The translations under genes were made by a program, and so were the position numbers. From Enterococcus gallinarum NBRC 100675 (GTDB taxonomy: Bacteria; Bacillota; Bacilli; Lactobacillales; Enterococcaceae), in NCBI RefSeq assembly GCF_001544275.1, contig NZ_BCQE01000028.1, positions 1-50,749 of the forward strand: a DNA stretch of 50,749 nt. The letters run 5' to 3'. The notes beneath the pieces are model-generated. The model was given only the letters and a program-made list of their open reading frames with translations, was not told where the DNA came from and made no database searches. Below are positions 37,268-44,378 of the stretch, in pieces; within the stretch, counting starts at the first letter, position 1, and every line of letters starts with the position of its first letter.

Positions 37268-38052
37268 TTTTCTGTGCCTCCTTGCTCTTCGATAATCTCA
37301 CTGCCGTAGATTTCTTTTAATTTTCGGTCAGTGGCTTCGCTAACTGGACCATCAAAAACAAGGCGACCATCACGTAACCCAATGATCCGTGTACCATACT
37401 CTCGCGCTAATTGCACGGAATGCAAATTGACAACGATCGTAATCCCTAACTCTTGATTGATCCGCTTTAAATCACTCATGACCTTCTCCGTTGTCATAGG
37501 ATCCAGAGAAGCTACCGGCTCATCCGCTAAAATGATTTTTGGTTCCTGAGTCAATGCCCGTGCAATCGAGACCCGTTGTTGCTGCCCACCAGACAATTGA
37601 TCGGCTCTTGTATAAACTTTTTCGGCTAGATTTACTCTTTGTAGCGACTGATAAGCTAGTTCCTTATCCGCTTGCGGAAACAACCCCAAAAGCATCTGAA
37701 GAGTGGGGTGATAAGCGACTCTTCCAGTGAGAACATTCCTTAAGACACTCGAACGTTTTACCAAATTGAAACTTTGGAAAATCATGCCAATGTCTCGGCG
37801 AATCAAACGTAATTCTTTGCCCTTTGCTTTTGTAATGGAGCGATTATCGATCAAAATTTCGCCACTGGTGATTTCGTGCAAGCGGTTGATGGAACGCAGC
37901 ATGGTTGATTTCCCCGCACCAGACAACCCAACAACGATCACAAACTCCCCTTGATCGATGTCAATATTCAAATCTTGTAACCCCAGCACACCGTTTGGAT
38001 ATTCTTTTGTCACATTTCTAAACGAAATGATCTTTTTATTTGCTAACGCCAT
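37264..38052 (-). CDS. phnC: Phosphonate-type ABC ATPase PhnC
   Basis: The better start is ATG at 38052 ([20 protein letters not shown]), 4 bp after TAGGAGAA. The 262-residue ATPase has Walker [10 protein letters not shown], signature [15 protein letters not shown] and Walker [14 protein letters not shown] with HS switch [10 protein letters not shown], the last typical of PhnC. It lies between a hairpin downstream of phnD and the two permease genes. Confidence 0.92.
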   Translation of the reverse strand: MALANKKIISFRNVTKEYPNGVLGLQDLNIDIDQGEFVIVVGLSGAGKSTMLRSINRLHEITSGEILIDNRSITKAKGKELRLIRRDIGMIFQSFNLVKRSSVLRNVLTGRVAYHPTLQMLLGLFPQADKELAYQSLQRVNLAEKVYTRADQLSGGQQQRVSIARALTQEPKIILADEPVASLDPMTTEKVMSDLKRINQELGITIVVNLHSVQLAREYGTRIIGLRDGRLVFDGPVSEATDRKLKEIYGSEIIEEQGGTEK

Positions 38053-38095
38053 GGTTCTCCTACTTTCTCTCATTAAACTACTTTTATAAAATTGA

Positions 38096-38124
38096 AAAGG
38101 GTATCTCTTGATACGATACCCTTT
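38096..38124 (-). terminator. Attenuator-like hairpin between phnD and phnC
   Basis: AAAGGGTATC (38096-38105) pairs with GATACCCTTT (38115-38124). The minus-strand tail is TTTTCAATTTTA, only moderately U-rich, so partial termination is likely. This would keep the binding protein in excess over the membrane subunits. Confidence 0.6.
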
Positions 38125-38133
38125 CTCTGCCGC

Positions 38134-39060
38134 TTATTGTCCTACTTGTTCTGCATATTCACGAACGATATCAAAATTACTGTCTTGGGAGACTACATAG
38201 CCTTCATGAGAGTAGATATCTGAAATGATTTGATGACCTTCTTCATCTTTACCAATTTCGATAAAGGCATCTTGGATTTTTTTGTCCCATTCCTCACTCA
38301 TATCACTGCGAACACTAATGGTGTCATTCGGGATCGGTTCTGTGAAATACATAGGTTCCACGTCATTCATGATTTTAGGATAATCTTTTTTCACTGTATT
38401 TCGCGCATCTTCAAAAACGAAAGCCGCATCTACATCTCCGTTTAAGACAGCCAAAACTGCTTGGTCATGACCTTTGACTTGAACTGTCGTTACATCCTTA
38501 TTGATGTCTATCCCTTCTTTTTGAAGTTCCGCAACTGGCCAAACATACCCAGCCGAAGAGGTCACATCTTGTGTAGCGATCGTTTTCCCTTTCAAATCAG
38601 CCAACTCCTTGATATCGCTGCCGCTCTTGACAACAACCATTGATCGATAGCTATCCACCAATTCATCTGTCGCTTCACCACCAGGCTGTTTGATCCCATA
38701 TCGTTGTGCCTGCAACAATACTTTTACATTGCTTTGTTCATGAGCCAAAACATAAGCATTCGGAGGCAAAAAGCCCACATCCACTTGCTTAGAAGCCATT
38801 GCTTCGACGATCGTATTGTAATCTGTTGAAACACTTACAGTAACTGGAATTCCTAGTTTATCACTTAACAGCTTTTCAAGCGGTTTTGCTTTAGCTTCTA
38901 ACGTTTCTGCTGCTTGCGAGGGTACAAATTGAACTGTCAACTTTTCTGGAACATATTGTTCCTCTGCACTCGAACTAGATTCTCCAGCTCCGCAAGCTGC
39001 TAATGCCCATCCAGTTGCTAATCCTAATCCAACGATTCCTACCTTTTTCCAAAGCTTCAT
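38134..39060 (-). CDS. phnD: Phosphonate-type ABC substrate-binding lipoprotein PhnD
   Basis: The 308-residue product has a lipoprotein signal ending LAACGAG (Cys23). The PhnD fold shows LTVQFVPSQAAETLEAKAKPLEKLL, the KQVDVGFLPPNAYVLA motif and KGKTIATQDVTSSAGYVWP. Family members bind phosphonates, phosphite or phosphate esters; which one cannot be told. It is the first gene of the operon, which carries no C-P lyase genes. Confidence 0.92.
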   Translation of the reverse strand: MKLWKKVGIVGLGLATGWALAACGAGESSSSAEEQYVPEKLTVQFVPSQAAETLEAKAKPLEKLLSDKLGIPVTVSVSTDYNTIVEAMASKQVDVGFLPPNAYVLAHEQSNVKVLLQAQRYGIKQPGGEATDELVDSYRSMVVVKSGSDIKELADLKGKTIATQDVTSSAGYVWPVAELQKEGIDINKDVTTVQVKGHDQAVLAVLNGDVDAAFVFEDARNTVKKDYPKIMNDVEPMYFTEPIPNDTISVRSDMSEEWDKKIQDAFIEIGKDEEGHQIISDIYSHEGYVVSQDSNFDIVREYAEQVGQ

Positions 39061-39118
39061 TCTTCTTCTCCTTTGTGTTAAAAATTAGAACAACCAATTA
39101 ACGAACTTTACCTTTTTG

Positions 39119-39147
39119 ATTATAGAAAAACGTACATTTAATTACAA
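39119..39147 (-). promoter_or_regulatory. phn operon promoter
   Basis: TTGTAA (39147-39142), 17 bp, TATAAT (39124-39119) on the minus strand, about 58 bp before the phnD ATG. The -10 is perfect. Confidence 0.65.
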
Positions 39148-39522
39148 CTATTTTTCGCTATAAATGGGTATTTTTTTAGTAAAACCAATCTAATCACGAA
39201 CATTATCTTGTATACCTTTTCTCAATCAAAGAGTATTTCACAGTCTGTCAATTGCTTTGCTCTACTTTAAAAAGAGTACCAAAGCAATTTATTGTTTGTA
39301 TTTACAACACGTAAAGTTTCTGTTAACCCTCTCGGAGGTAGTTGTGATCTATTGGACATGATATTAATCAGGAAATTCTCTACTTTTGAGGCTACAATTC
39401 TCTCCCCCACATCTACCGGTAACTAGTTTGACCAAGATTACCAAAACAAAAGTTTGAAGAGACAGATCGAAAAGACGATCGCCTATTCTTCCCCGGGCTT
39501 ACAACAGCAGTCTTTCAAGTGC
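39148..39522. other. Gene-free stretch upstream of phnD
   Basis: About 375 bp without a supported gene. It contains a hairpin at 39250-39289 (AATTGCTTTG with CAAAGCAATT, plus CTCT/AGAG inside) with no clear U-run. A 22-codon plus-strand frame near 39358 has its ribosome-binding-like GGAGG too far away and is not called. Confidence 0.5.
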
Positions 39523-39576
39523 AAAAAACTCATGGCTGTCGGATCCTCACATCCAACACCACCATGAGTTTATTTT
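39523..39576. terminator. Terminator after the second acetyltransferase
   Basis: AACTCATGG (39527-39535) pairs with CCATGAGTT (39562-39570), loop about 26 nt. On the minus strand five to six U follow. It sits 9-60 bp past the stop of the gene ending at 39585. Confidence 0.65.
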
Positions 39577-39584
39577 TAACTAAA

Positions 39585-40037
39585 TTATCTCCATTCTTTC
39601 AACAACACGGTCTCATCATTTACAAACTCCCCAGTTGCAACAAATCCAAAACCTTCGTACATCTGTTTAGCGATCGTATTTTCCTTAACGGAAGAAATTC
39701 GTAGTTCTTTCGCTTGGATCGTCTGTCGGAACCACTCAATCGCTGCTTCCATCGCCTGTGAGCCATATCCTTTTTGCTGAAAGCGATGATCAATCATAAA
39801 ACGCTCGATCCACCATGATTCTTTTGCATAATCTTCATCCGCTTCGTAATAACTAAACAATAAGAAACCGATCATTTCTTCTTGATGATAAATCGCAAAA
39901 GCCTGCCGAGATTCTTCATATGCAGCTTCCAGCAAAGAGTACCAATTAGGTGCAACGAATTTTTCTTGTTCTTTGGTTGTTTTTAATTCAATACAGCCAC
40001 GATAATTCTCTTTTGTGATTGGTTTTAGCCGGATCAT
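39585..40037 (-). CDS. GNAT N-acetyltransferase
   Basis: The 150-residue protein has a complete GNAT core: beta strand AIYHQEEMIGFLLFSYY, the WWIERFMIDHRFQQKGYGSQAMEAAIEWF acetyl-CoA loop (QQKGYG) and the C-terminal KQMYEGFGFVATGEF. It is monocistronic between terminators. Diamine (spermidine-type) acetyltransferases are the nearest family in general look; the substrate is not proven. Confidence 0.82.
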   Translation of the reverse strand: MIRLKPITKENYRGCIELKTTKEQEKFVAPNWYSLLEAAYEESRQAFAIYHQEEMIGFLLFSYYEADEDYAKESWWIERFMIDHRFQQKGYGSQAMEAAIEWFRQTIQAKELRISSVKENTIAKQMYEGFGFVATGEFVNDETVLLKEWR

Positions 40038-40077
40038 TTCAGACCTCCTCTAATTAAATCGCTTTCAAATAAACCGA

Positions 40078-40117
40078 ATAAAAAAAGATGACTTACTAAG
40101 GATATAGTAAATCATCT
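40078..40117 (-). terminator. Terminator after rpmA
   Basis: AGATGA (40086-40091) pairs with TCATCT (40112-40117), with TTACTA/TAGTAA inside. On the minus strand seven U follow. It ends the rplU-prp-rpmA operon. Confidence 0.8.
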
Positions 40118-40128
40118 AACTGTATTTA

Positions 40129-40422
40129 TTAAGCTTCTTGCGCTACTGGGTATACAGAAACTTGCTTTTTGTCGCGGCCTTTACGTTCGAAACGAACAAC
40201 ACCGTCAACTTTTGCAAATAATGTATCATCTCCACCGATACCTACGTTTACTCCTGGGTAAATTTTAGTACCGCGTTGGCGATAAAGGATTGATCCACCT
40301 GAAACAGTTTGACCATCAGCACGTTTAGCACCTAAACGTTTTGATTGAGAGTCGCGTCCGTTAGAAGTAGAACCGCCACCTTTTTTGTGAGCGAAGAATT
40401 GCAAATTCATTTTCATCAACAT
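40129..40422 (-). CDS. rpmA: Ribosomal protein bL27, precursor form
   Basis: ATG at 40422 ([10 protein letters not shown], then AHKKGG) follows AGGAGGTG. The first ten residues are the cleavable extension of Firmicute L27, cut after the FF pair by the Prp protease encoded next door, to expose Ala as the new N-terminus at the peptidyl transferase centre. The mature part is 87 residues with [19 protein letters not shown]. Confidence 0.96.
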   Translation of the reverse strand: MLMKMNLQFFAHKKGGGSTSNGRDSQSKRLGAKRADGQTVSGGSILYRQRGTKIYPGVNVGIGGDDTLFAKVDGVVRFERKGRDKKQVSVYPVAQEA

Positions 40423-40434
40423 GAGATGCACCTC

Positions 40435-40779
40435 CTAGTTTTCTTTGATTGTTTTGATTTGGATATAATCGCTGTATTCTTCTTGAACAGATTGCAGACC
40501 AATCAATAGATTCTCTAAAAGAATCTGAGAGATATTCGACTGCTCTTGGGTCAAACGAGGAACAAGTTTAACAAGAAGGTAGCCACCTTCTTCATTGTTC
40601 GCTTCAACGATTGGTGTTACACCAGCCAAAGCATCGATCCCATTTACCGCACTGATCGCTAATGCTGAAGCAGCTGCGCAGACGATGTCTTTGCCATATT
40701 CTCCTGCTTGCGCGTGACCGGTAAGTTCAAAAGAAACAATCCGACCAGAGTCATTACGCTTGAATGTCCCTTTGATCAT
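40435..40779 (-). CDS. prp: Prp, ribosomal-processing cysteine protease
   Basis: The 114-residue protein has the catalytic pair His22 (in LTGHAQAG) and Cys34 (in DIVCAAAS), as in S. aureus Prp. It lies between rplU and rpmA, and its target is the N-terminal extension of L27 in the next gene. The gene is in the usual position and intact. Confidence 0.95.
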   Translation of the reverse strand: MIKGTFKRNDSGRIVSFELTGHAQAGEYGKDIVCAAASALAISAVNGIDALAGVTPIVEANNEEGGYLLVKLVPRLTQEQSNISQILLENLLIGLQSVQEEYSDYIQIKTIKEN

Positions 40780-40805
40780 ATTCGTTACCCTACTTTTCGT
40801 AAGAA

Positions 40806-41114
40806 TTATACATTGATTGCGTCAATAACAACTTTTGTGTAAGGTTGACGGTGACCTTGTTTGCGGTGTGAATGTTTTTTAGGTTTGTATTTGAAAGTTA
40901 CGACTTTCTTTTGTTTGCCGTGTTTTTCTACAGTTCCTTCAACAGTTGCACCAGCAACGATTGGGGCACCTACTTTTGTTGATTCGCCACCTACTAAGAT
41001 CACTTCATCAAAAGTAACTTTTTGTCCAGCTTCTACATCTAATTTTTCAACATAGATTGCTTGACCCACTTCAACTTTTACTTGTTTACCACCAGTTTTG
41101 ATAATTGCGTACAT
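40806..41114 (-). CDS. rplU: Ribosomal protein bL21
   Basis: The 102-residue protein starts [20 protein letters not shown] and has the bL21 motif [24 protein letters not shown] at 41114 follows AGAAGGAGGTG. It is the first gene of the operon with prp and rpmA and is preceded by a structured leader. Confidence 0.97.
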   Translation of the reverse strand: MYAIIKTGGKQVKVEVGQAIYVEKLDVEAGQKVTFDEVILVGGESTKVGAPIVAGATVEGTVEKHGKQKKVVTFKYKPKKHSHRKQGHRQPYTKVVIDAINV

Positions 41115-41227
41115 GCTCTAAAGCACCTCCTTCTATTATACTTAGACTCGCCATCCCAAGTGACTTTCGTACTTAATAACTTGTTCTGTGCGGTTGTAGC
41201 TGTGGAGTCCACAATTACAACAGATTA
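41115..41227 (-). promoter_or_regulatory. Structured rplU leader (L21 leader type)
   Basis: The 110-nt leader folds into TCTGT...ACAGA enclosing TTGTA-GTGG / CCAC-TACAA, followed by CAAGT...ACTTG. The conserved-looking segment CCACAGCTACAACCGCACAG and its position match the Firmicute L21 leader, thought to bind L21 or a ribosomal partner for autoregulation. A covariance-model check would be needed for proof. Confidence 0.6.
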
Positions 41228-41256
41228 ACTTTATCAAAATGTTTCCGTAAAGTCAA
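41228..41256 (-). promoter_or_regulatory. rplU operon promoter
   Basis: TTGACT (41256-41251), exactly 17 bp, TAAAGT (41233-41228) on the minus strand, giving a leader of about 105 nt before rplU. Confidence 0.8.
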
Positions 41257-41331
41257 TGAAAAATAAGGATTTGTATGTGTCTGTATTTTACCCGGACACT
41301 TTTTCTGAAGAAGAAAAATTAAATTAACATT

Positions 41332-41359
41332 AAAACAAACTTCTGGCAGTTTGTTTTTT
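41332..41359 (+). terminator. Intrinsic terminator upstream of rplU promoter
   Basis: AAAACAAACT (41332-41341) pairs with AGTTTGTTTT (41348-41357), then more T on the plus strand. It also has four U on the minus strand. No gene on the plus strand ends here, so what it terminates is unclear; it may insulate rplU from the accessory region. Confidence 0.6.
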
Positions 41360-41472
41360 GATCGTTATTTTATTTTTGTTTTTGTTATTTATAATGCGTC
41401 GTCTATCTCTTCGAAAATAGTCATTCTTTCGATAGATGAAAAAATCGAATCAAAAAATAATAAAAAATAGTA

Positions 41473-41501
41473 TTGACAAATAAGCTTTTCAAGTATAAAC
41501 T
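41473..41501 (+). promoter_or_regulatory. Strong promoter for candidate ~70-nt RNA
   Basis: TTGACA (41473-41478), 17 bp, TAAACT (41496-41501); the overlapping TATAAA gives a second reading of the -10. Start is expected near 41508. Confidence 0.6.
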
Positions 41502-41507
41502 CTTCAA

Positions 41508-41578
41508 TATAAATTATCATTAAAACAAAACTTTTGACAAATCGATGTGATGGACGAATGGTTCCATCACCTTTTTTT
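41508..41578 (+). ncRNA. Candidate ~70-nt RNA with own promoter and terminator
   Basis: The transcript would run from the promoter above to a terminator formed by GTGATGGA (41547-41554) and TCCATCAC (41563-41570) with seven T after. It is too short for a gene. A minus-strand promoter (TTGACA 41628-41623, 17 bp, TAGAAA 41605-41600) faces it, so a convergent antisense transcript is possible. The arrangement resembles type I antitoxin RNAs such as RNA II of enterococcal par loci, but I see no Fst-like peptide. Confidence 0.45.
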
Positions 41579-41672
41579 GTCTCGCTTTTGTTATCTTTAT
41601 TTCTACACCCTTTTTAATCGTTTGTCAATTCTTTTCTAAAAAATAATATGGCAGAATAAATTAAATTTTTTA

Positions 41673-41701
41673 TTGTATCGCAAGAAATTTTCTTTTATAC
41701 T
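41673..41701 (+). promoter_or_regulatory. Promoter-like element directly before a terminator
   Basis: TTGTAT (41673-41678), 17 bp, TATACT (41696-41701). The next hairpin starts at 41703, so a transcript from here would be only about 34 nt long. Confidence 0.45.
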
Positions 41702-41702
41702 G

Positions 41703-41741
41703 GTGTTGTAAAGAGCCATCACTCTTTACAACACTTTTTTT
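41703..41741 (+). terminator. 13-bp perfect terminator, plus orientation
   Basis: GTGTTGTAAAGAG (41703-41715) pairs with CTCTTTACAACAC (41722-41734), followed by seven T. It lies 34 bp beyond the transposase stop and would block transcription entering the accessory block from the left. Confidence 0.85.
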
Positions 41742-41774
41742 CAAGATCGAGAGATCTTTTTTCACGATTCCCTC

Positions 41775-43208
41775 CTAGATTTTGTCTAGGGGGGTTCCTC
41801 TTTTCAGCCAATTGACATACTCTTTGACTGCTCCTCGATCGGTTTGAAGACGCACTTCTCCCTTAGTTATACCCGTTTCTGTTTCTTCATCTGCCTGTTC
41901 AAGCCCACACAACGGTTGACGTTTTAGCCGTTCATCTAACGCAAAGGCTTCTTGCCATTCTTGCAAGAAAATGGATTTGATCGTTTGATTTTTCTCTGAG
42001 GCAATCAATTGAATCATTCCTTCTAATCCTCGTCCCCAGTACTTCCCTTGATTCTTCATCCGATACGTAAAACTTCGATGACGGCTTTCCATGATCCCGA
42101 TCCCTTGTTTTTTCTTTGGCAGATTCCGTAGATGATACGGTTTCAGATACGGCCAATTCCGATACAAATAGCCTTTGAGCTTCGTATAATGGTACAACTG
42201 TTCCTGCGTTTCGCAACAACTCTCCAATGTTGTTAACAACACATCTCGTTTTCGTGGATCATAGGCATTGATCGCCTCTTGAAACGAATTGATCAATTCT
42301 GTTTTAAAGACACGCTGAATCAATTTTTGGGTCACATGATACCGATCGATAAAATAGTCAAATCCGCCAATTTTTACCGGCAATAATTCTTGGATCTTCC
42401 TTTTCGTGAATCCTTTTCCCCCATCTGTATTTGCGACGACGATCGTTTCTTTTAGATCATACGTTTGATACAAATAATCTTTGACCTGGTGAGCTGCCTC
42501 GGCATAACTGGACGAAATAATCGTTCGCGCATGTTTTAAACGAGGAATGGCTTGAAGCCCTGTTTCTTCTATTCCCTCATGAATCACAAAATGGCTTAAT
42601 TCTTTCTTTTTCCCATTCCCTTGTTTCTTTTTCCGTCCCCTGTTAACTAGTCCTTTTTCATTCACAAGTACGCCATCACCTTCTATGAATAGATACGGCA
42701 CCTTACGATTTCCCGCTTCCCCATATTCTCGTTGATAGGAAAAGTAGTGCTCGGCTTTTTCTCCAAACAATTGGACGGCTTTTCCTACGGTATCTTTTGA
42801 ACACGAAATGACCGTAAAATCTTCAATGATCGTTGACACTTTTCGGTAAGGGCAATCTTTACTAGCTTTCACCATCGCAAAAGATACACCAGGGGAATAG
42901 CGATCATAGGCAGAAACGCCTAACCATTCGTCTACTGGATAAATAATTTCGCCTTCTTTTTTCCACGGTGTTCGTTCATAGGTCATCGACCCGAATAAAA
43001 AATGAATCGTCCGCTCCGCTTTCTTTTCTGGCTGATACCCATGGGCTAGATAATACGATCGTTGGCTATTCTCCTTATATTTTATGTATTGCTGGAAATA
43101 ATACCCAATGAATGTATTCATCAAAAGTTGAAGTTGGCGTTCTTTTTCGATCTGATCCATCGTCTCATGCGCCAAAATCTGATCCATTTGTTGGAAATAT
43201 GTGTCCAT
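41775..43208 (-). CDS. ISLre2-family (UPF0236) transposase
   Basis: The 477-residue protein has the UPF0236/ISLre2 pattern: N-terminal RSYYLAHGYQPEKKAERTIHFLFGSMTYERTPWKK, a central FIEGDGVLVNEKG (acidic candidate), VANTDGGKGF and the FDYFIDRYHVTQKLI motif with the conserved Asp. ATG at 43208 follows CGGAGGAG. The frame is intact and full length. I could not see terminal inverted repeats or a target duplication around it. It abuts the BRCT gene with only 20 bp. Confidence 0.85.
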   Translation of the reverse strand: MDTYFQQMDQILAHETMDQIEKERQLQLLMNTFIGYYFQQYIKYKENSQRSYYLAHGYQPEKKAERTIHFLFGSMTYERTPWKKEGEIIYPVDEWLGVSAYDRYSPGVSFAMVKASKDCPYRKVSTIIEDFTVISCSKDTVGKAVQLFGEKAEHYFSYQREYGEAGNRKVPYLFIEGDGVLVNEKGLVNRGRKKKQGNGKKKELSHFVIHEGIEETGLQAIPRLKHARTIISSSYAEAAHQVKDYLYQTYDLKETIVVANTDGGKGFTKRKIQELLPVKIGGFDYFIDRYHVTQKLIQRVFKTELINSFQEAINAYDPRKRDVLLTTLESCCETQEQLYHYTKLKGYLYRNWPYLKPYHLRNLPKKKQGIGIMESRHRSFTYRMKNQGKYWGRGLEGMIQLIASEKNQTIKSIFLQEWQEAFALDERLKRQPLCGLEQADEETETGITKGEVRLQTDRGAVKEYVNWLKRGTPLDKI

Positions 43209-43228
43209 CTTTTCTTTACTCCTCCGTT

Positions 43229-43534
43229 TTACCTGTCAGTTGTCTGTAAATTTCTTACTCGGTTCTGTAGTACATCGATCGCAGCTTCTAAAAACATTCG
43301 TTCATTCATAAAACCAATTGATTGACCCGCTTTGCGTCTCCTTTCGGCTGTTTCCCATTTCGTTGATCGTCGATCAGAAAATAAGGTTGGGCGACTGGTA
43401 CCGATGACCAGCTGCGTCGTCTGACTGGTGACCATGTTTTGCGTATGCCCACCAAGGGCAACCACCAACGCTTGGGCTTGTTCACGAGTCAGACTTGATA
43501 ATGTTCCAGTAAACACCATCCACTCTTGATTCAT
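43229..43534 (-). CDS. Small BRCT-domain protein
   Basis: ATG at 43534 (MNQEWMVFTGTLSSLTREQA) follows GGAGGGAG and overlaps the stop of the next gene (TAATG). The 101-residue protein is essentially one BRCT domain like that of NAD-dependent ligase and Pol III epsilon: MVFTGTLSSLTREQAQALVVALGGHTQNMVTSQTTQLVIG, then a Lys/Arg-rich loop and SIGFMNERMFLEAAI. It probably binds DNA ends or phosphoproteins in plasmid maintenance. The C-terminus may have been affected by the transposase gene next to it. Confidence 0.7.
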   Translation of the reverse strand: MNQEWMVFTGTLSSLTREQAQALVVALGGHTQNMVTSQTTQLVIGTSRPTLFSDRRSTKWETAERRRKAGQSIGFMNERMFLEAAIDVLQNRVRNLQTTDR

Positions 43535-43752
43535 TAAATGCTCCCTCCATTGTTTAACGAGCCTTTTCGATGCGGTTTCTTCCATGTCCATCCTTGTTTT
43601 TTCAGTTCTTTTTCAGATACCACCACACGTTCTAAAGACGAATCAATGCTTAAAACCACCGTATGCTCATTCAATCGTTCGACTTTTCCAGTGACTCGTT
43701 CTCCGTGAACCGTCTTGGCAGTAATGACTTGCCCAATACACAATGCCTTCAT
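43534..43752 (-). CDS. Small KOW-like (DUF2187-like) protein
   Basis: The 72-residue product begins MKALCIGQVITAKTVHGERV and has a beta-barrel-like GQVITAKTVHGERVTGKVERLNEHTVVLSI, as in short KOW/DUF2187 proteins. The C-terminus is Lys/Trp-rich. No function is assigned. It is coupled to the BRCT gene and belongs to the accessory block. Confidence 0.5.
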   Translation of the reverse strand: MKALCIGQVITAKTVHGERVTGKVERLNEHTVVLSIDSSLERVVVSEKELKKQGWTWKKPHRKGSLNNGGSI

Positions 43753-43810
43753 ATCTTATCCTCGCTTTCTCGTAAAGGAATGTTTGTCTAATATTTTTTC
43801 TTCTAGCATA

Positions 43811-43842
43811 AAAGAAAATGATTGTCAGTTTCAATCATTTCT
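43811..43842 (-). terminator. Terminator after the RHH gene
   Basis: AAATGATTG (43816-43824) pairs with CAATCATTT (43832-43840); on the minus strand CTTTTATG follows. It sits just past the stop at 43844 and isolates the par module from the BRCT genes. Confidence 0.6.
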
Positions 43843-43843
43843 T

Positions 43844-44140
43844 CTACTTGTTTTCCCCTCCTAATTCTCGAATGATCGCACTGAGAAATGCAGAGGCATT
43901 TCCCTCGCCATATTGATTTTTGAATCCAGCTTGAAGAGCTAGTTCGTTTAACAATTCACGTTCTTTCGGATACAAAGAAAAAAGATACCGTTCTTTTTTC
44001 TCCTTCTTTTTTAGTTCTTCCAAAGGAACCGATAAACGACCCATGCGTAGATTATCCACGCTCTGTGCAGCGGGTTCATGTACCGATCGTTTTTTCTTCT
44101 TTTCCTGCATCTCTTGTTGGATCTTTACAAATTGATTCAT
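43844..44140 (-). CDS. Ribbon-helix-helix protein, candidate ParB-like centromere binder
   Basis: The 98-residue protein has a basic N-terminus (about 1-45, Lys-rich KKKKRSVHEP) and a C-terminal RHH-like pattern: beta strand YLFSLYPKERELLNEL, then helix ALQAGF and helix NASAFLSAIIREL. ATG at 44140 follows AGGAGG. The gene directly follows a 14-copy 13-bp array and parA, the arrangement of small RHH proteins (omega, ParG, ParR) that bind iterated sites and repress their own promoter. The assignment to partition is inferred from context. Confidence 0.6.
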   Translation of the reverse strand: MNQFVKIQQEMQEKKKKRSVHEPAAQSVDNLRMGRLSVPLEELKKKEKKERYLFSLYPKERELLNELALQAGFKNQYGEGNASAFLSAIIRELGGENK

Positions 44141-44187
44141 TTCGTTTTCCTCCTATAGTCTCTATTTTTTAGTATAGATTTTACATT

Positions 44188-44369
44188 TTCAAGTATATAA
44201 TTCAAGTATATAATTCAAGTATATAATTCAAGTATATAATTCAAGTATATAATTCAAGTATATAATTCAAGTATATAATTCAAGTATATAATTCAAGTAT
44301 ATAATTCAAGTATATAATTCAAGTATATAATTCAAGTATATAATTCAAGTATATAATTCAAGTATATGG
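44188..44369. repeat. 14-copy tandem 13-bp array, candidate parS centromere
   Basis: The unit TTCAAGTATATAA is repeated head to tail from 44188 to 44356 in thirteen perfect copies, then a fourteenth degenerating to TTCAAGTATATGG. There are no spacers, so it is not CRISPR. It fills the gap between parA and the RHH gene. A candidate promoter for the RHH gene (TTGAAT, 16 bp, TAAAAT on the minus strand) uses the last repeat as its -35. The same unit contains TATACT and TTGAAT, so the array itself is promoter-like. Confidence 0.9.
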
Positions 44370-44378
44370 CAAGCCTCG

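Noticed and set aside
39358-39429. 22-codon plus-strand frame after GGAGG
   Set aside because: The ribosome-binding-like site is too far away and the first nearby GTG frame stops after four codons.
41389-41520. Fst-type toxin gene
   Set aside because: The 43-codon hydrophobic frame lacks the PIFVGL-type core and a ribosome binding site, so it was not called as a gene.
44188-44369. CRISPR array
   Set aside because: Repeats are contiguous 13-bp units without spacers and no cas genes are near.
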